A stretch of 64,000 nucleotides of DNA, taken from Sphingobacteriales bacterium 39-19. GTDB lineage: Bacteria; Bacteroidota; Bacteroidia; Chitinophagales; Chitinophagaceae. A program made the translations under genes and the position numbers. The stretch covers positions 1 to 64,000 of the forward strand of contig MKTX01000012.1 of the NCBI GenBank assembly GCA_001898465.1, given 5' to 3'. The notes under the pieces are model-generated. The model saw only the letters and a list, made by a program, of their open reading frames with translations, made no database searches and was not told where the DNA came from. Below are positions 1 through 8,568 of this stretch, piece after piece. The first letter of the stretch is position 1. Each line of letters begins with the position of its first letter.

Positions 1-439
1 GGTTTAACTGCATCATAACAGTTGCAAACTTTGTGGCATCTGACACCCCATTTACAGGTGCATCAAACGAGTGGTTGACGTATTCATTTGCCTGGCGGTA
101 ACCCAGGGTTATACTATCGCTAATACTGGCTACTATATACCCGTTAATTTTTGTAGAATCTTCTAAAACATAGGGAATATATGCTATTAAACTACTATCG
201 TTAACAGCATTTGTAAAGCTGTTCTCATACCTTGGCTTTATATTTTTGCCAATTAAAACTTTATTCCAAACGGGGTAGCCATGCTGCTTTACAAAAGCTG
301 TGATAAATTCCTTATTGTTATTTCGTTTATTTATTTCGCTGATAATTTTTAAAATGGATGGATCTGTTTTTGATGGAATGGTAAAAAACTTTTGTGTAAT
401 ACTTTGTGTGTGTTGGATACTATCATAATCTGTATCCAT
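1..439 (-). pseudogene. Lipoprotein-like protein of unknown function, partial at window edge and probably broken at its 5' end
   Basis: The frame is open on the minus strand from an ATG at 437-439 to the window edge, giving about 146 residues (MDTDYDSIQHTQ at the start). It contains QHGYPVWNKV, a motif I associate with uncharacterised Bacteroidota lipoproteins; I cannot assign a function. Directly upstream, in the same frame, lies a type II signal peptide core (a run of leucines, then FAACK) separated from the ATG only by a TAA stop at 440-442. Farther upstream an ATG at 519-521 reads out of frame with the lipobox across an 11-G tract (494-504). A -7 promoter element sits at 556-563. The layout suggests a lipoprotein gene starting at 521 that carries a frameshift at the G tract plus a nonsense codon. 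It could instead be a sequencing error or a switchable gene. Confidence 0.6.
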
Positions 440-772
440 TTATTTGCAGGCTGCAAATAACAATAACAATAAACTAATTAAAAAGAAAAGTGTGGGGGGG
501 GGGGCTAACTTTAAATTTCATAAACATTTGGTAAAGGGTTAAAAAACTATTTTTACAAACATAGGGTAATAATCCATTTCAAACAATAGGGAAATTTCCT
601 AATTCTTATGGGGGAAAACCCCCATTGTTTTTTCAAAATTCATACTTTTTGATAGATATTTAAATTAAATCAGAAGGCCTGATTAAATAAGCTTAATTAA
701 AAATTTAATAAAAGTAGGGTAAGCTATAGAGAGGAGTATTTTCTTTAAAGAAAAAAGTGCATGTTTGTTTTG
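440..772. other. Gap between the partial lipoprotein gene and tRNA-Leu
   Basis: This AT-rich stretch holds the signal-peptide remnant, an 11-G tract at 494-504 and a likely minus-strand promoter at 556-563. It also holds a perfect 16-bp palindrome at 739-754 (TTTTCTTTAAAGAAAA) just past the 3' end of the tRNA-Leu pair. No other gene is visible. Confidence 0.6.
556..583 (-). promoter_or_regulatory. Bacteroidota-type promoter for the broken lipoprotein gene
   Basis: On the minus strand TATGTTTG (556-563) matches the TAnnTTTG -7 element. TTTG (580-583) could be the -33 element, although the 16-nt spacer is shorter than the usual 19-21. The ATG at 519-521 lies about 35 nt downstream, which supports that ATG as the original start. 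Confidence 0.45.
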
Positions 773-854
773 TGCCCAGGACTGGATTCGAACCAGCACA
801 CCTTGCGGCGCTGCTACCTGAAAGCAGTGCGTCTACCAATTTCGCCACCTGGGC
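773..854 (-). tRNA. tRNA-Leu (CAG)
   Basis: The minus strand folds as a class II tRNA with acceptor GCCCAGG/CCTGGGC, a long variable arm, a TGGTTCGAATCCA T arm and the anticodon loop TTCAGGT, giving anticodon CAG. No CCA is encoded. It is followed 35 bp upstream by a second tRNA-Leu, so the two are probably co-transcribed. Confidence 0.95.
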
Positions 855-889
855 AGGGATTCATAAATATATTTCACCCGCTAAAAAAG

Positions 890-973
890 TGCCCAGGGCC
901 GGAATCGAACCGGCACATCCTTGCGGACGGCAGATTTTGAGTCTGCTGCGTCTACCAGTTTCGCCACCTGGGC
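890..973 (-). tRNA. tRNA-Leu (CAA)
   Basis: This is a class II tRNA with the same acceptor stem as its neighbour (GCCCAGG/CCTGGGC), anticodon stem GCAGA/TCTGC and loop CTCAAAA, giving anticodon CAA. CCA is not encoded. It is the first of two tandem leucine tRNAs read toward position 1. Confidence 0.95.
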
Positions 974-1029
974 ATGTACTATAAATGATAAGAACTTTTC
1001 ACGCTTTGTAAGCGGGTTGCAATATTACA

Positions 1030-1521
1030 TCAATCACTCAATCTGTCCAAAATACGTTTTAAATATTTTTTCTTATAAAAATACTCTTTTAGCCGGCTCA
1101 GCTCATTATCGCTATATTCACTATGTTCATCTTTTTGAAATATTTCCTGCACCCCGTTCTCTAACCGGAGGCTCAGTGAATCAATTAACCCGGTTACTAC
1201 CTCCCGGTTATCTTCGGTTATGGCTTCATTAATGTCCATGATCTCCATTAAAAAATCGGGGGGTAATTGAAACTTTTCATCTGTTGTTACAATATCCTTT
1301 TGCTGTAAAAAATACTCCAGGGTTTTATCCTTATTTTTAAAAATAGTATAAGCTTTATTAATATCAGCCGATTTCTTTTCTGCCTCTTCTATTTCTGCCT
1401 CATTTTCTAAAGTAAAAAAATCGGGGTGGTATTTTTTTTGCAAGGCCATGTATTTCTTTACCACATGGGTATTATCTATGCTTGCCCGGAAAGGCAATTC
1501 AAATAATTCAAAATAATTCAT
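1030..1521 (-). CDS. hscB: Fe-S cluster assembly co-chaperone HscB (J-domain protein)
   Basis: This 163-residue protein has an N-terminal J domain that begins MNYFELFELP and carries the HPD motif (YHPDFF, about residues 32-37), which stimulates the ATPase of an Hsp70 partner. The C-terminal half is helical and acidic, as expected for the region of HscB that docks the scaffold IscU. Length fits the family (about 170). No hscA, iscU or fdx lies beside it, so the gene stands apart from any isc cluster here. A TAACTTTG promoter element ends only 4 nt before the ATG, which points to a leaderless transcript. The alternative is a generic J-domain protein, but the overall architecture favours HscB. 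Confidence 0.85.
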   Translation of the reverse strand: MNYFELFELPFRASIDNTHVVKKYMALQKKYHPDFFTLENEAEIEEAEKKSADINKAYTIFKNKDKTLEYFLQQKDIVTTDEKFQLPPDFLMEIMDINEAITEDNREVVTGLIDSLSLRLENGVQEIFQKDEHSEYSDNELSRLKEYFYKKKYLKRILDRLSD

Positions 1522-1525
1522 TTTA

Positions 1526-1533
1526 CAAAGTTA
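1526..1533 (-). promoter_or_regulatory. -7 element of the hscB promoter
   Basis: On the minus strand TAACTTTG matches TAnnTTTG. Only TAAA separates it from the hscB ATG, so transcription would begin at or within a base or two of the start codon. Confidence 0.5.
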
Positions 1534-1581
1534 GTATTAAATAAAATGGGTGCATTAACTTGCGCACCTAAATGATTGGCC

Positions 1582-2790
1582 ATGATAAAACTGGGTATTA
1601 TACGAGAAGGGAAAATACCTTCAGATAACCGGGTAGCGCTTACACCGGCACAGTGTAAATGGATACAGCATAACCGGAGCGATATTCAAATTATTGTGCA
1701 AACCAGCGCCACCCGTTGTTTCAGCGATAAGGAATACGAGCACGCCGGCGCTGTAGTACAGGAAAACATGGAGGCATGTGATATCTTATTTGGCATAAAA
1801 GAAGTACCGGTAGAAATGCTCATACCCGGGAAAACCTATTTGTTTTTCAGCCATACCAAAAAATTGCAGCCTTATAATCAGCATTTATTCCAGGCCATCA
1901 TTCAAAAAAATATTACATTAATAGATTATGAATGTTTGGAACATGAAGATGGCACCCGCATCATTGGCTTTGGTTTTTTTGCTGGTGTAGTGGGCGCCCA
2001 TAACGGCATTATGGCTTATGGCAACCGTACCGGCTTATTTCAACTGCAAAGAGTACATGCTACTAAAAATTTCCAGGATCTCATTCATACTTATTTTGGG
2101 CTAAAATTACCCCATATAAAAATTGCAGTAACCGGTAGCGGTCGGGTAGCGCATGGCATTTTAGAAATAATGAATTTACTGGGTGTGCATGATGTGGAAC
2201 CCGAAGATTATGTGTCCCGAAATTTTTCTTACCCGGTATATGTACATTTAAAAGGGGGGCAATTGTATAAAAATAAAACCGGCAGTCCTTATAACAGGGA
2301 TGATTTTCATAAAAATCCATCTCATTATACCTGTTTGTTTGAAAAATATATTCCCTATACCGATATATTAATGAATGGCGTGTATTGGACGGCTGAAATT
2401 CCACGGCTATTCGAACGGGAAGATATCCGCCGCCCCGATTTTCACATTCAGACCATTGCGGATATTACGGATGATAAATACGGTTCTGTACCCTGTAACC
2501 TCGGCGACAGCACCATTGATGACCCGGTATATGGTGTAGATAAAATAAGTTTTGAGAAAACCCAACCTTATTTACCGGGCTCACTGGATATTATGGCCGT
2601 AGGCAATTTGCCCAATGAACTGCCAAAAGATGCAAGCCGGTATTTTGGTGAACAACTGATTAAACATATTTTACTCCCGTTAATTGAGGGTGGGAGTGAA
2701 ATCATTGATAAAGCAACCCTGGTGAAAAATGGAAAATTAAATGAGCCCTATCTTTATATGAGGGAATATGCAACGTCAGAAATTAAATAA
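1582..2790 (+). CDS. Saccharopine dehydrogenase-like NAD(P)-dependent oxidoreductase (alanine dehydrogenase/PNT-like fold)
   Basis: This 402-residue protein starts MIKLGIIREGKIPSDNRVAL, the N-terminal signature shared by the alanine dehydrogenase / lysine-forming saccharopine dehydrogenase superfamily (GIIREgk..p.drRvaltP). A Rossmann segment IAVTGSGRVAHGILEIMNLLG lies near residues 178-198. The family interconverts an amino acid adduct with a 2-oxoacid using a nicotinamide cofactor. Bacteroidota homologues are usually annotated as lysine ketoglutarate reductase-like, but their true substrate is unclear. I chose the ATG at 1582 because the frame upstream begins only with TTG and the family motif starts here. 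The 3' end overlaps the convergent mtaB gene by 8 bp. Confidence 0.75.
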   Translation: MIKLGIIREGKIPSDNRVALTPAQCKWIQHNRSDIQIIVQTSATRCFSDKEYEHAGAVVQENMEACDILFGIKEVPVEMLIPGKTYLFFSHTKKLQPYNQHLFQAIIQKNITLIDYECLEHEDGTRIIGFGFFAGVVGAHNGIMAYGNRTGLFQLQRVHATKNFQDLIHTYFGLKLPHIKIAVTGSGRVAHGILEIMNLLGVHDVEPEDYVSRNFSYPVYVHLKGGQLYKNKTGSPYNRDDFHKNPSHYTCLFEKYIPYTDILMNGVYWTAEIPRLFEREDIRRPDFHIQTIADITDDKYGSVPCNLGDSTIDDPVYGVDKISFEKTQPYLPGSLDIMAVGNLPNELPKDASRYFGEQLIKHILLPLIEGGSEIIDKATLVKNGKLNEPYLYMREYATSEIK

Positions 2791-4051
2791 CCCAATCAAT
2801 TATTTGATTTTCCCAGGCCGCATGATAGGGGATTGAAATTTTAATGTAATTATCAGAATAACCTTCCATCATCCCGTTTTTAGTGATGCCCTCAAATAAT
2901 ATTTTTCTTTTTTGGCCAATATGCTTTGCAGTAAATTCCTGCATTTTAGCATAACTCAGGTTACGTAAAATCTTATTCCTTTCGTGCCTTTTGTTCATGG
3001 GAACGGCCGGCTGTATTTGTAAAGCATCTGTATGATCCCGCTCAGAATAAGTGAATACATGTAAATAAGAAATATCCAGGTTGTTTAAAAAATCATAGGT
3101 TTCCCTAAAGTCTTCTTCCGTTTCGCCGGGAAAACCTACAATTACATCTACACCAATACAGCAATGGGGCATTAATAATTTAATGAGGCCTGCTTTTTCG
3201 GCATATAATTCTCTTTTATAGCGCCTGCGCATAGCGGCCAGGGTTTTATTACTTCCACTTTGCAAAGGAATATGAAAGTGGGGCATAAATTTTTTACTAT
3301 TGGCTACAAATTCTATAATATCATTACTCAAAAGATTGGGCTCAATGGAGGAAATCCTAAAGCGATCGATTGGAGAAACCCGGTCCAGCTCCTGTATAAG
3401 GCTAAAAAAATCTTCTGTATGTTTTTTTGTAACCTGTAGTCCCTTGCCAAAATCACCCAGGTTGATACCGGTAAGCACAATTTCCCTGGCGCCTGCCTTT
3501 GCAATATCTTCCACTTCGGCAAGCACTTGCGCAATGGTATTGCTCCTGCTTTTGCCCCTGGCTTTTGGTATGGTACAAAAACTACAACTGTAATCACAGC
3601 CATCCTGTACTTTTAAAAACACACGGGTGCGTTCATGTACTGAATGGGTAGCGGTGAAGCTGTTCACATCTTCTATATCACAACTGCAAATTTTTGTGGC
3701 ATCGTTTTTTGCCAGTTCTTTTAAATGAGAAACAATATTAAATTTTTCAGCAGCGCCCAGCACTAAATTTACACCGGGGATGGCAGCAATTTCTTTGGGT
3801 TTCAATTGGGCATAGCATCCCATAATAACCACCAGGGCATCAGGCGCTTTTCGGTTAATACGCCGTACCAGTTGCCTGCATTCTTTATCGGCATTGTCAG
3901 TAACAGAGCAGGTATTAATTACATACACATCTGCCTGTTCATCAAATTCCTTTTTAATAAAACCATCATGCTCCAGCATGCGCCCAATGGTAGTGGTTTC
4001 ACTAAAGTTGAGTTTGCAGCCTAAAGTATGTAATGCTACTGTTTTTTGCAT
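2783..4051 (-). CDS. mtaB: tRNA (N6-threonylcarbamoyladenosine(37)-C2)-methylthiotransferase MtaB
   Basis: This 422-residue radical SAM methylthiotransferase converts t6A37 to ms2t6A37 in ANN-decoding tRNAs. The N-terminal domain begins QKTVALHTLGCKLNFSET and holds the three cysteines expected for the auxiliary 4Fe-4S cluster: GCKLN, NTCSVT and MGCYAQ. The radical SAM triad is CDYSCSFC, followed by TIPKARGKSRS. A short TRAM-like C-terminal region follows. The TLGCKLN signature separates MtaB from MiaB and RimO. I chose the ATG at 4051; the longer frame would start at a TTG that lies inside the TAACTTTG promoter element. It is a single gene, convergent with the dehydrogenase and divergent from the GH3 gene. 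Confidence 0.9.
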   Translation of the reverse strand: MQKTVALHTLGCKLNFSETTTIGRMLEHDGFIKKEFDEQADVYVINTCSVTDNADKECRQLVRRINRKAPDALVVIMGCYAQLKPKEIAAIPGVNLVLGAAEKFNIVSHLKELAKNDATKICSCDIEDVNSFTATHSVHERTRVFLKVQDGCDYSCSFCTIPKARGKSRSNTIAQVLAEVEDIAKAGAREIVLTGINLGDFGKGLQVTKKHTEDFFSLIQELDRVSPIDRFRISSIEPNLLSNDIIEFVANSKKFMPHFHIPLQSGSNKTLAAMRRRYKRELYAEKAGLIKLLMPHCCIGVDVIVGFPGETEEDFRETYDFLNNLDISYLHVFTYSERDHTDALQIQPAVPMNKRHERNKILRNLSYAKMQEFTAKHIGQKRKILFEGITKNGMMEGYSDNYIKISIPYHAAWENQIIDWVI

Positions 4052-4057
4052 GGGCCG

Positions 4058-4065
4058 CAAAGTTA
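4058..4065 (-). promoter_or_regulatory. -7 element of the mtaB promoter
   Basis: On the minus strand TAACTTTG matches TAnnTTTG and lies 6 nt before the mtaB ATG. The expected transcript has little or no 5' leader. No clear -33 TTTG is visible. Confidence 0.5.
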
Positions 4066-4175
4066 TTGATTTTTATGAATTAATTTCCGGGCATTGCCCC
4101 GCTTATCCTTTAAAAAAAATTTTCATCATAAAAAATTCCGAACTTTGTATAACGATTGAAAATTGGCCTGCATCA

Positions 4176-5672
4176 ATGAAAATAAAATCCTGGTTAGCGA
4201 AACCATTCGCTCTTTATATATATAAGCAAATTCGTAAAAGTATGGGTACAGCCGTGGCTGACCAGCAGGATTTGTTTACCCATTTAATTAAAATTGGCGC
4301 TAAAACCGAATTTGGAAAAGAGCATCACTTCAGTGAAATAAAAAATCACAATGATTATGTGAAACAAGTGCCCTTACGGGATTATGAGGCCTTTATACCA
4401 TATATTGAAAAAATAAAAGAAGGCAAGCATAATATTTTATGGAAAGGCACCCCCATTTACCTTGCTAAAACAAGCGGTACTACCAGCGGTGTAAAATATA
4501 TACCCATTACCAAAGACAGCATCAGCAATCATATTGATACGGCAAGAAATGCATTGCTTTGTTATATGGCAGAAACCGGTAACAGCAGTTTTGCCAACGG
4601 AAAAATGATTTTCCTGAGTGGCTCACCCGCTTTGGAACGTATTGGCGGGATCCCTACCGGCAGGCTGAGTGGAATTGTAAATCACCATATACCCAGTTAT
4701 TTACGCACCAACCAATTACCCACATACGAAACCAATTGTATAGAAGATTGGGAACAGAAACTGGATAAAATTGTAGAAGAAACATTGAATAAAAACATGA
4801 CGCTCATCAGCGGGATTCCCCCCTGGATGCAAATGTATTTTGATCAACTGCAGGAAAAATCAGGTAAAACAATAGGGGAGTTGTTTCCCCAGTTTAGTGT
4901 AATGGTGCAGGGGGGGGTGAACTTTGAACCCTACCGGGCTAAACTTATGCAAAGCATTGGCCGTAAGGTTGACATCATTGAATTATTTCCTGCCAGCGAA
5001 GGTTTTTTTGCCTTCCAGGATTCACAGAAAGAAAAAGGAATGTTATTAAATACGAACAGCGGTATTTTTTATGAATTTATTCCTGTAGAAGAATTGCAAA
5101 ATGAAAACCCCACCCGGCTGATGCTGAAAGATGTGCAAGCCGGCGTAAATTATGCATTGGTTATAAGCAGCAATGCCGGCTTATGGGCATATAATATTGG
5201 TGATACCGTAAAGTTCTTAAGCCTGAACCCCTACCGGCTTATTGTAACGGGGCGTACCAAGCATTTTATTTCTGCTTTTGGTGAACATGTAATTGGTGAA
5301 GAAGTAGAATCGGCAATACTTAAAGCCGCAGAAAAAGAGCAAATTGCCATTCGTGAATTTACTGTGGCACCCATGATCAGGCAAGACAAAGGAAAAAGTT
5401 TTCATGAGTGGTTTGTAGAATTTGAAAACCCGCCACAAGACATCCATGCATTTGCCATACATGTGGATGATAATCTCAGGCATGCCAATAGTTATTATAA
5501 CGACCTGGTATCCGGCAATATCCTGCAGCAACTGAAAATTACACCGGTACGCCGGAATGGTTTTGTTGATTTTATGAAGAGTATTGGAAAACTGGGTGGC
5601 CAAAATAAAGTACCCCGGTTAAGTAATAACCGCCAAATTGCAGATGAACTTGTAAAATACACAGAATCTTAA
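4176..5672 (+). CDS. GH3 family acyl-adenylate-forming protein
   Basis: This 498-residue protein belongs to the GH3 family, part of the ANL adenylating superfamily. Plant members join acyl acids such as indole-acetate or jasmonate to amino acids; bacterial members are mostly uncharacterised. The ATP-binding signature is AKTSGTTSGVKYIPIT (about residues 102-117). Later motifs include ELFPASEGFFAFQD, GDTVKF and TGRTKHFISAFGEHV, all typical of GH3. I chose the ATG at 4176 because the residues before it are in the mtaB promoter region and do not resemble the family. The gene is divergent from mtaB. A GAACTTTG element at about 4139-4146 may be a weak -7 box. Confidence 0.85.
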   Translation: MKIKSWLAKPFALYIYKQIRKSMGTAVADQQDLFTHLIKIGAKTEFGKEHHFSEIKNHNDYVKQVPLRDYEAFIPYIEKIKEGKHNILWKGTPIYLAKTSGTTSGVKYIPITKDSISNHIDTARNALLCYMAETGNSSFANGKMIFLSGSPALERIGGIPTGRLSGIVNHHIPSYLRTNQLPTYETNCIEDWEQKLDKIVEETLNKNMTLISGIPPWMQMYFDQLQEKSGKTIGELFPQFSVMVQGGVNFEPYRAKLMQSIGRKVDIIELFPASEGFFAFQDSQKEKGMLLNTNSGIFYEFIPVEELQNENPTRLMLKDVQAGVNYALVISSNAGLWAYNIGDTVKFLSLNPYRLIVTGRTKHFISAFGEHVIGEEVESAILKAAEKEQIAIREFTVAPMIRQDKGKSFHEWFVEFENPPQDIHAFAIHVDDNLRHANSYYNDLVSGNILQQLKITPVRRNGFVDFMKSIGKLGGQNKVPRLSNNRQIADELVKYTES

Positions 5673-5704
5673 ATTACATTAGATCATATTATTCTATTTA
5701 AATA

Positions 5705-6175
5705 ATGGATAAGGGTATTGTTATGTACACAGATGGTTCAGCAAGAGGTAACCCAGGCCGGGGCGGCTATGGTGTTGTTTTAATGAGCGGTACGCATAAA
5801 AGGGAATTATCGAAAGGCTATACCCATACCACCAATAACCGCATGGAACTGATGGCGGTAATTGCAGGCTTAGAAGCAATTAAAAAAAATGAGTGGCCGG
5901 TTAAAATTTATTCTGACAGTCAATATGTGGTAAGAGCCGTAAAAGAAGGATGGTTAGATAACTGGATAAAAACAGATTTTAAGGGGGGCAAAAAAAATAA
6001 AGATTTGTGGAAACATTTTTATGATCTCTCCAGGAAATTCAAGCTGGAATTTATTTGGGTAAAAGGCCATGCCACGAATCCCTTTAATAATCGTTGTGAT
6101 GAGCTGGCTACTGCTGCCGCAGACGGAAAAGATTTAATGGAAGATACCGGTTACCGGGAAAGCAGCAACCGTTAA
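5705..6175 (+). CDS. rnhA: Ribonuclease HI
   Basis: This 156-residue enzyme cleaves the RNA strand of RNA-DNA hybrids. The DEDD metal-binding set is visible: D in MYTDGSARGNPG, E in NNRMELMAV, D in YSDSQYVV and D in NRCDELA. The catalytic loop histidine is in WVKGHATNPF. Length matches bacterial RNase HI (about 150). It starts 32 bp after the GH3 gene. Its stop codon directly abuts the stop of the convergent response regulator gene, with no intergenic base. Confidence 0.95.
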   Translation: MDKGIVMYTDGSARGNPGRGGYGVVLMSGTHKRELSKGYTHTTNNRMELMAVIAGLEAIKKNEWPVKIYSDSQYVVRAVKEGWLDNWIKTDFKGGKKNKDLWKHFYDLSRKFKLEFIWVKGHATNPFNNRCDELATAAADGKDLMEDTGYRESSNR

Positions 6176-6832
6176 TTATTCAATGAGTTGATTTTTCATC
6201 GCATAAAAAACAAGGCCTACAGAATTTTTTACACCAAACCTTTCCATTAACCTGTCTTTTATAGCCTCTACCGTTCTTGCGCTGATGTCCATTTTTTGGG
6301 CAATTTCGGTGGCTGTGAATTCCATGCAAACTAAAGTAAGTACTTCTTTCTCTCTCTCGCTCAATACCACTTCAGAATTTAAGGAGGGGTTAAATTTTTG
6401 TTTGCTGTAATTTTTCTTTATTAATACTTTATTTACAAAAGGGTTCAGGTAGAAGCCTGTTTTCATTACATCGGTTATGGCTCTTTTTATTTCGGCAGGA
6501 TCGGTGCTTTTAAGTAAATAACCTGCGGCGCCACAATCCATCAGGTGGCCTACAAACCGTTCATCTTCGTACATGGTGAGGATGATCACCCTTATTTTAG
6601 GAAAGTGTTTGGTAATGTGCCGGGTTGCATCAATACCATCTTTTACGGGCATTTTCAAATCGCATAAGATCACATCGGGTTGTTCTTTTTCAAGCTGATC
6701 AATGAGGTCCTGCCCATTTTCTGCCTCCATTACAAATTTTAAATTTGTATAAGGCCTCAGCGAAAGAATTACACCTTTCCTGAATATCTTATGATCATCA
6801 GCAATGCCAATTTTAATTTCTTCGGGGAGCAT
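6176..6832 (-). CDS. NarL/LuxR-type response regulator, partner of the upstream histidine kinase
   Basis: This 218-residue protein has a receiver domain (about residues 1-125) with the acidic pair in IADDHK, the phospho-acceptor Asp in CDLKMP and the switch Lys in YLLKSTDP. A LuxR-type helix-turn-helix follows (LSEREKEVLTLV, then MDISARTVEAIK). It lies 42 bp downstream of a HisKA_3 kinase gene on the same strand, so it is very likely that kinase's output. It closely resembles the orphan regulator at 9017-9682, including the YAMKN/RN(K/Q)LIE C-terminus, so the two are paralogues. Target genes are unknown. Confidence 0.9.
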   Translation of the reverse strand: MLPEEIKIGIADDHKIFRKGVILSLRPYTNLKFVMEAENGQDLIDQLEKEQPDVILCDLKMPVKDGIDATRHITKHFPKIRVIILTMYEDERFVGHLMDCGAAGYLLKSTDPAEIKRAITDVMKTGFYLNPFVNKVLIKKNYSKQKFNPSLNSEVVLSEREKEVLTLVCMEFTATEIAQKMDISARTVEAIKDRLMERFGVKNSVGLVFYAMKNQLIE

Positions 6833-6874
6833 ATACCCGATAAAAATAAGAAACAGTTCTCATATTTCAAACTG

Positions 6875-7711
6875 TTAACTTCCAATGGGTTCTTTTGGAA
6901 TCTCGATGGTTACTTTGTAATAGGTGTGGCTGCTGTCAATTTCAAATAGAATGCGGCCATTTAAAACCTTTATCCGGCTGGCAATATTTTTCAGGCCCAG
7001 GCCATTGGCTACCTGGCTCAGCCGGTCAAATTCAGTTTGTACAATGCCTTTGCCATCATGATGTATTCTTATATAAGAATTGGCGGGTGTAGCATTTTGG
7101 GTAAGGTGTATAAAGGCCGAATTGCTATGTTTGATGATATTATTCACTATTTCCTGAATAACCCGAAAAACCAGCATCTCCTGTTCTTCTTTTAATCTTT
7201 CCCGGTAATCGTGAAAGCGGGCGCTTGCGTTTATCACACCACTGCCACTTATTTTTTGAAACAGGTCTACGGTAGCGCTTTCAAGTCCAAAGTTTTTTAA
7301 GGTAGGCGGCATCAGGCTATGGCTAATATTGCGAATAAGCAAAATACTATCATCAATGATTTGCTTGGCGCTGAAAATATTTTGGAGCTGGGTTGCCTTA
7401 TCAAGGTTTACCAGGTTTTCATTCAGGTACAGCCGGGCGGTAGCCAGCAGGGGGCCGGCATCATCGTGCAGGTCTGCAGCAATACGCTGGCGTTCCTCTT
7501 CCTGGAAACGTACACTGGCTTCCAGGTATATCTGTTGCTTTTCTGCTTCCAGTTTTTTTAGTTGCAGGTGGTAGCGTATTACTTTACGTTGGTGCAGGAT
7601 GGCAAATATAATGATGCATACGGCCAGTATGCCCATGCCGACCGAGCCAAATAGTATTACGTTCGCTCCATTAGACGCTTCCGGAGAAGCTTGCAAAAAA
7701 AACAACCTCAT
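6875..7711 (-). CDS. HisKA_3-type sensor histidine kinase
   Basis: This 278-residue kinase has one membrane helix near residues 20-42 and a coiled-coil linker. The H-box is RQRIAADLHDDAGPLL, the HisKA_3 form that pairs with NarL/LuxR regulators. The ATPase domain has an N box (EIVNNIIKHSNS), a G1-like DGKGI and a G2-like GLGLKNIASR. There is no separate sensor domain, so signal input may come from the membrane protein encoded just upstream, whose gene overlaps this one by 4 bp (ATGA), suggesting translational coupling. It forms an operon with the response regulator at 6176-6832. Confidence 0.9.
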   Translation of the reverse strand: MRLFFLQASPEASNGANVILFGSVGMGILAVCIIIFAILHQRKVIRYHLQLKKLEAEKQQIYLEASVRFQEEERQRIAADLHDDAGPLLATARLYLNENLVNLDKATQLQNIFSAKQIIDDSILLIRNISHSLMPPTLKNFGLESATVDLFQKISGSGVINASARFHDYRERLKEEQEMLVFRVIQEIVNNIIKHSNSAFIHLTQNATPANSYIRIHHDGKGIVQTEFDRLSQVANGLGLKNIASRIKVLNGRILFEIDSSHTYYKVTIEIPKEPIGS

Positions 7712-8379
7712 GATTCTGGTTTATGATTTTCAGGTAAAAAGTCATCGAGGTTTAAATCATCGGGTATTTGGAGTTCTTGTGATTCCTGGGTGGGTTCTTT
7801 AGCAAATAACGCAAGGCAAAGGATTATGTTTTTTATAAGAGTAAAGAATGCATACACTACAAAATATTCTTTAGGGAATTTCCCTTGTGCATCAGTATCA
7901 ATAAAAATAAAAAAGAAAAAATTACCGGTAAAATACATAAAAAAGGCAACGCTAATCCAAAAGCTAATTGTTTGGGTGAGCGGGTACTGGTACACAGTTT
8001 TTATTTTCTCATAGAAGTAAAAAATGAAAAAGATAATTAATAACAATGCTTCTACAATGGCCGGAATACTGTCAATATATTGTTTTGGCCTTATCCAAAA
8101 CATAAGGATTGAGAATAAGGCAAATGGGATTATAGAAAAAAGAATGATCTTTTTTAGCTTTTTGCTCACTAATAAGGAATGAATAAACAATGCAATGATC
8201 GTAAATTCAAATATCTGGAAAATTCGAAAAAATATAATATAAGGCAGTTCGCTTGTAAAAGCTTTACTGCGTAAATAACTTAACAAAAAAAGGCTAAATA
8301 CTATTGTTATAGTATAAATAAAAAAAAGCCTCAGAGGTTTTGTTTTTAATTTTTTGTAAAATATAAAACAAAACACCAA
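7708..8379 (-). CDS. Polytopic membrane protein, putative sensor module of the two-component operon
   Basis: This 223-residue protein appears to have six or seven hydrophobic helices with short charged loops, and a soluble acidic C-terminal tail of about 30 residues. I do not recognise a named family. It is the first gene of the operon, and its ATGA overlap with the kinase gene argues for a stoichiometric partnership. Because the kinase has only one transmembrane helix, this protein could supply the sensing part in trans; that is inference. The start at 8379 is the first ATG after the 637-bp gap. The real start could be later. Confidence 0.6.
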   Translation of the reverse strand: MVFCFIFYKKLKTKPLRLFFIYTITIVFSLFLLSYLRSKAFTSELPYIIFFRIFQIFEFTIIALFIHSLLVSKKLKKIILFSIIPFALFSILMFWIRPKQYIDSIPAIVEALLLIIFFIFYFYEKIKTVYQYPLTQTISFWISVAFFMYFTGNFFFFIFIDTDAQGKFPKEYFVVYAFFTLIKNIILCLALFAKEPTQESQELQIPDDLNLDDFLPENHKPES

Positions 8380-8568
8380 AGGCAGAATTTCGGAAAGCGG
8401 AGCAAAAATTAGTATTTGATTCAGAATTTCAGATTTCTACAAATGTAATAAACTAAAATTCAATATCAAAATTCATATTTGCTATTACCAAAGCCATAAA
8501 CACCACATAATTTTAAAGAGTTTTTGTGGTTTACGATTAAATATCACATCAAACATCCGTCATTCCGG

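Noticed and set aside
739-754. Palindrome TTTTCTTTAAAGAAAA as a terminator for the tRNA-Leu pair
   Set aside because: It is pure A/T apart from two G-C pairs and lacks a T run on the minus strand.
757-984. Plus-strand open frame covering 757-984
   Set aside because: It is the antisense of the two tRNA-Leu genes; its GFEPAH-type residues are the known false-translation signature of tRNA.
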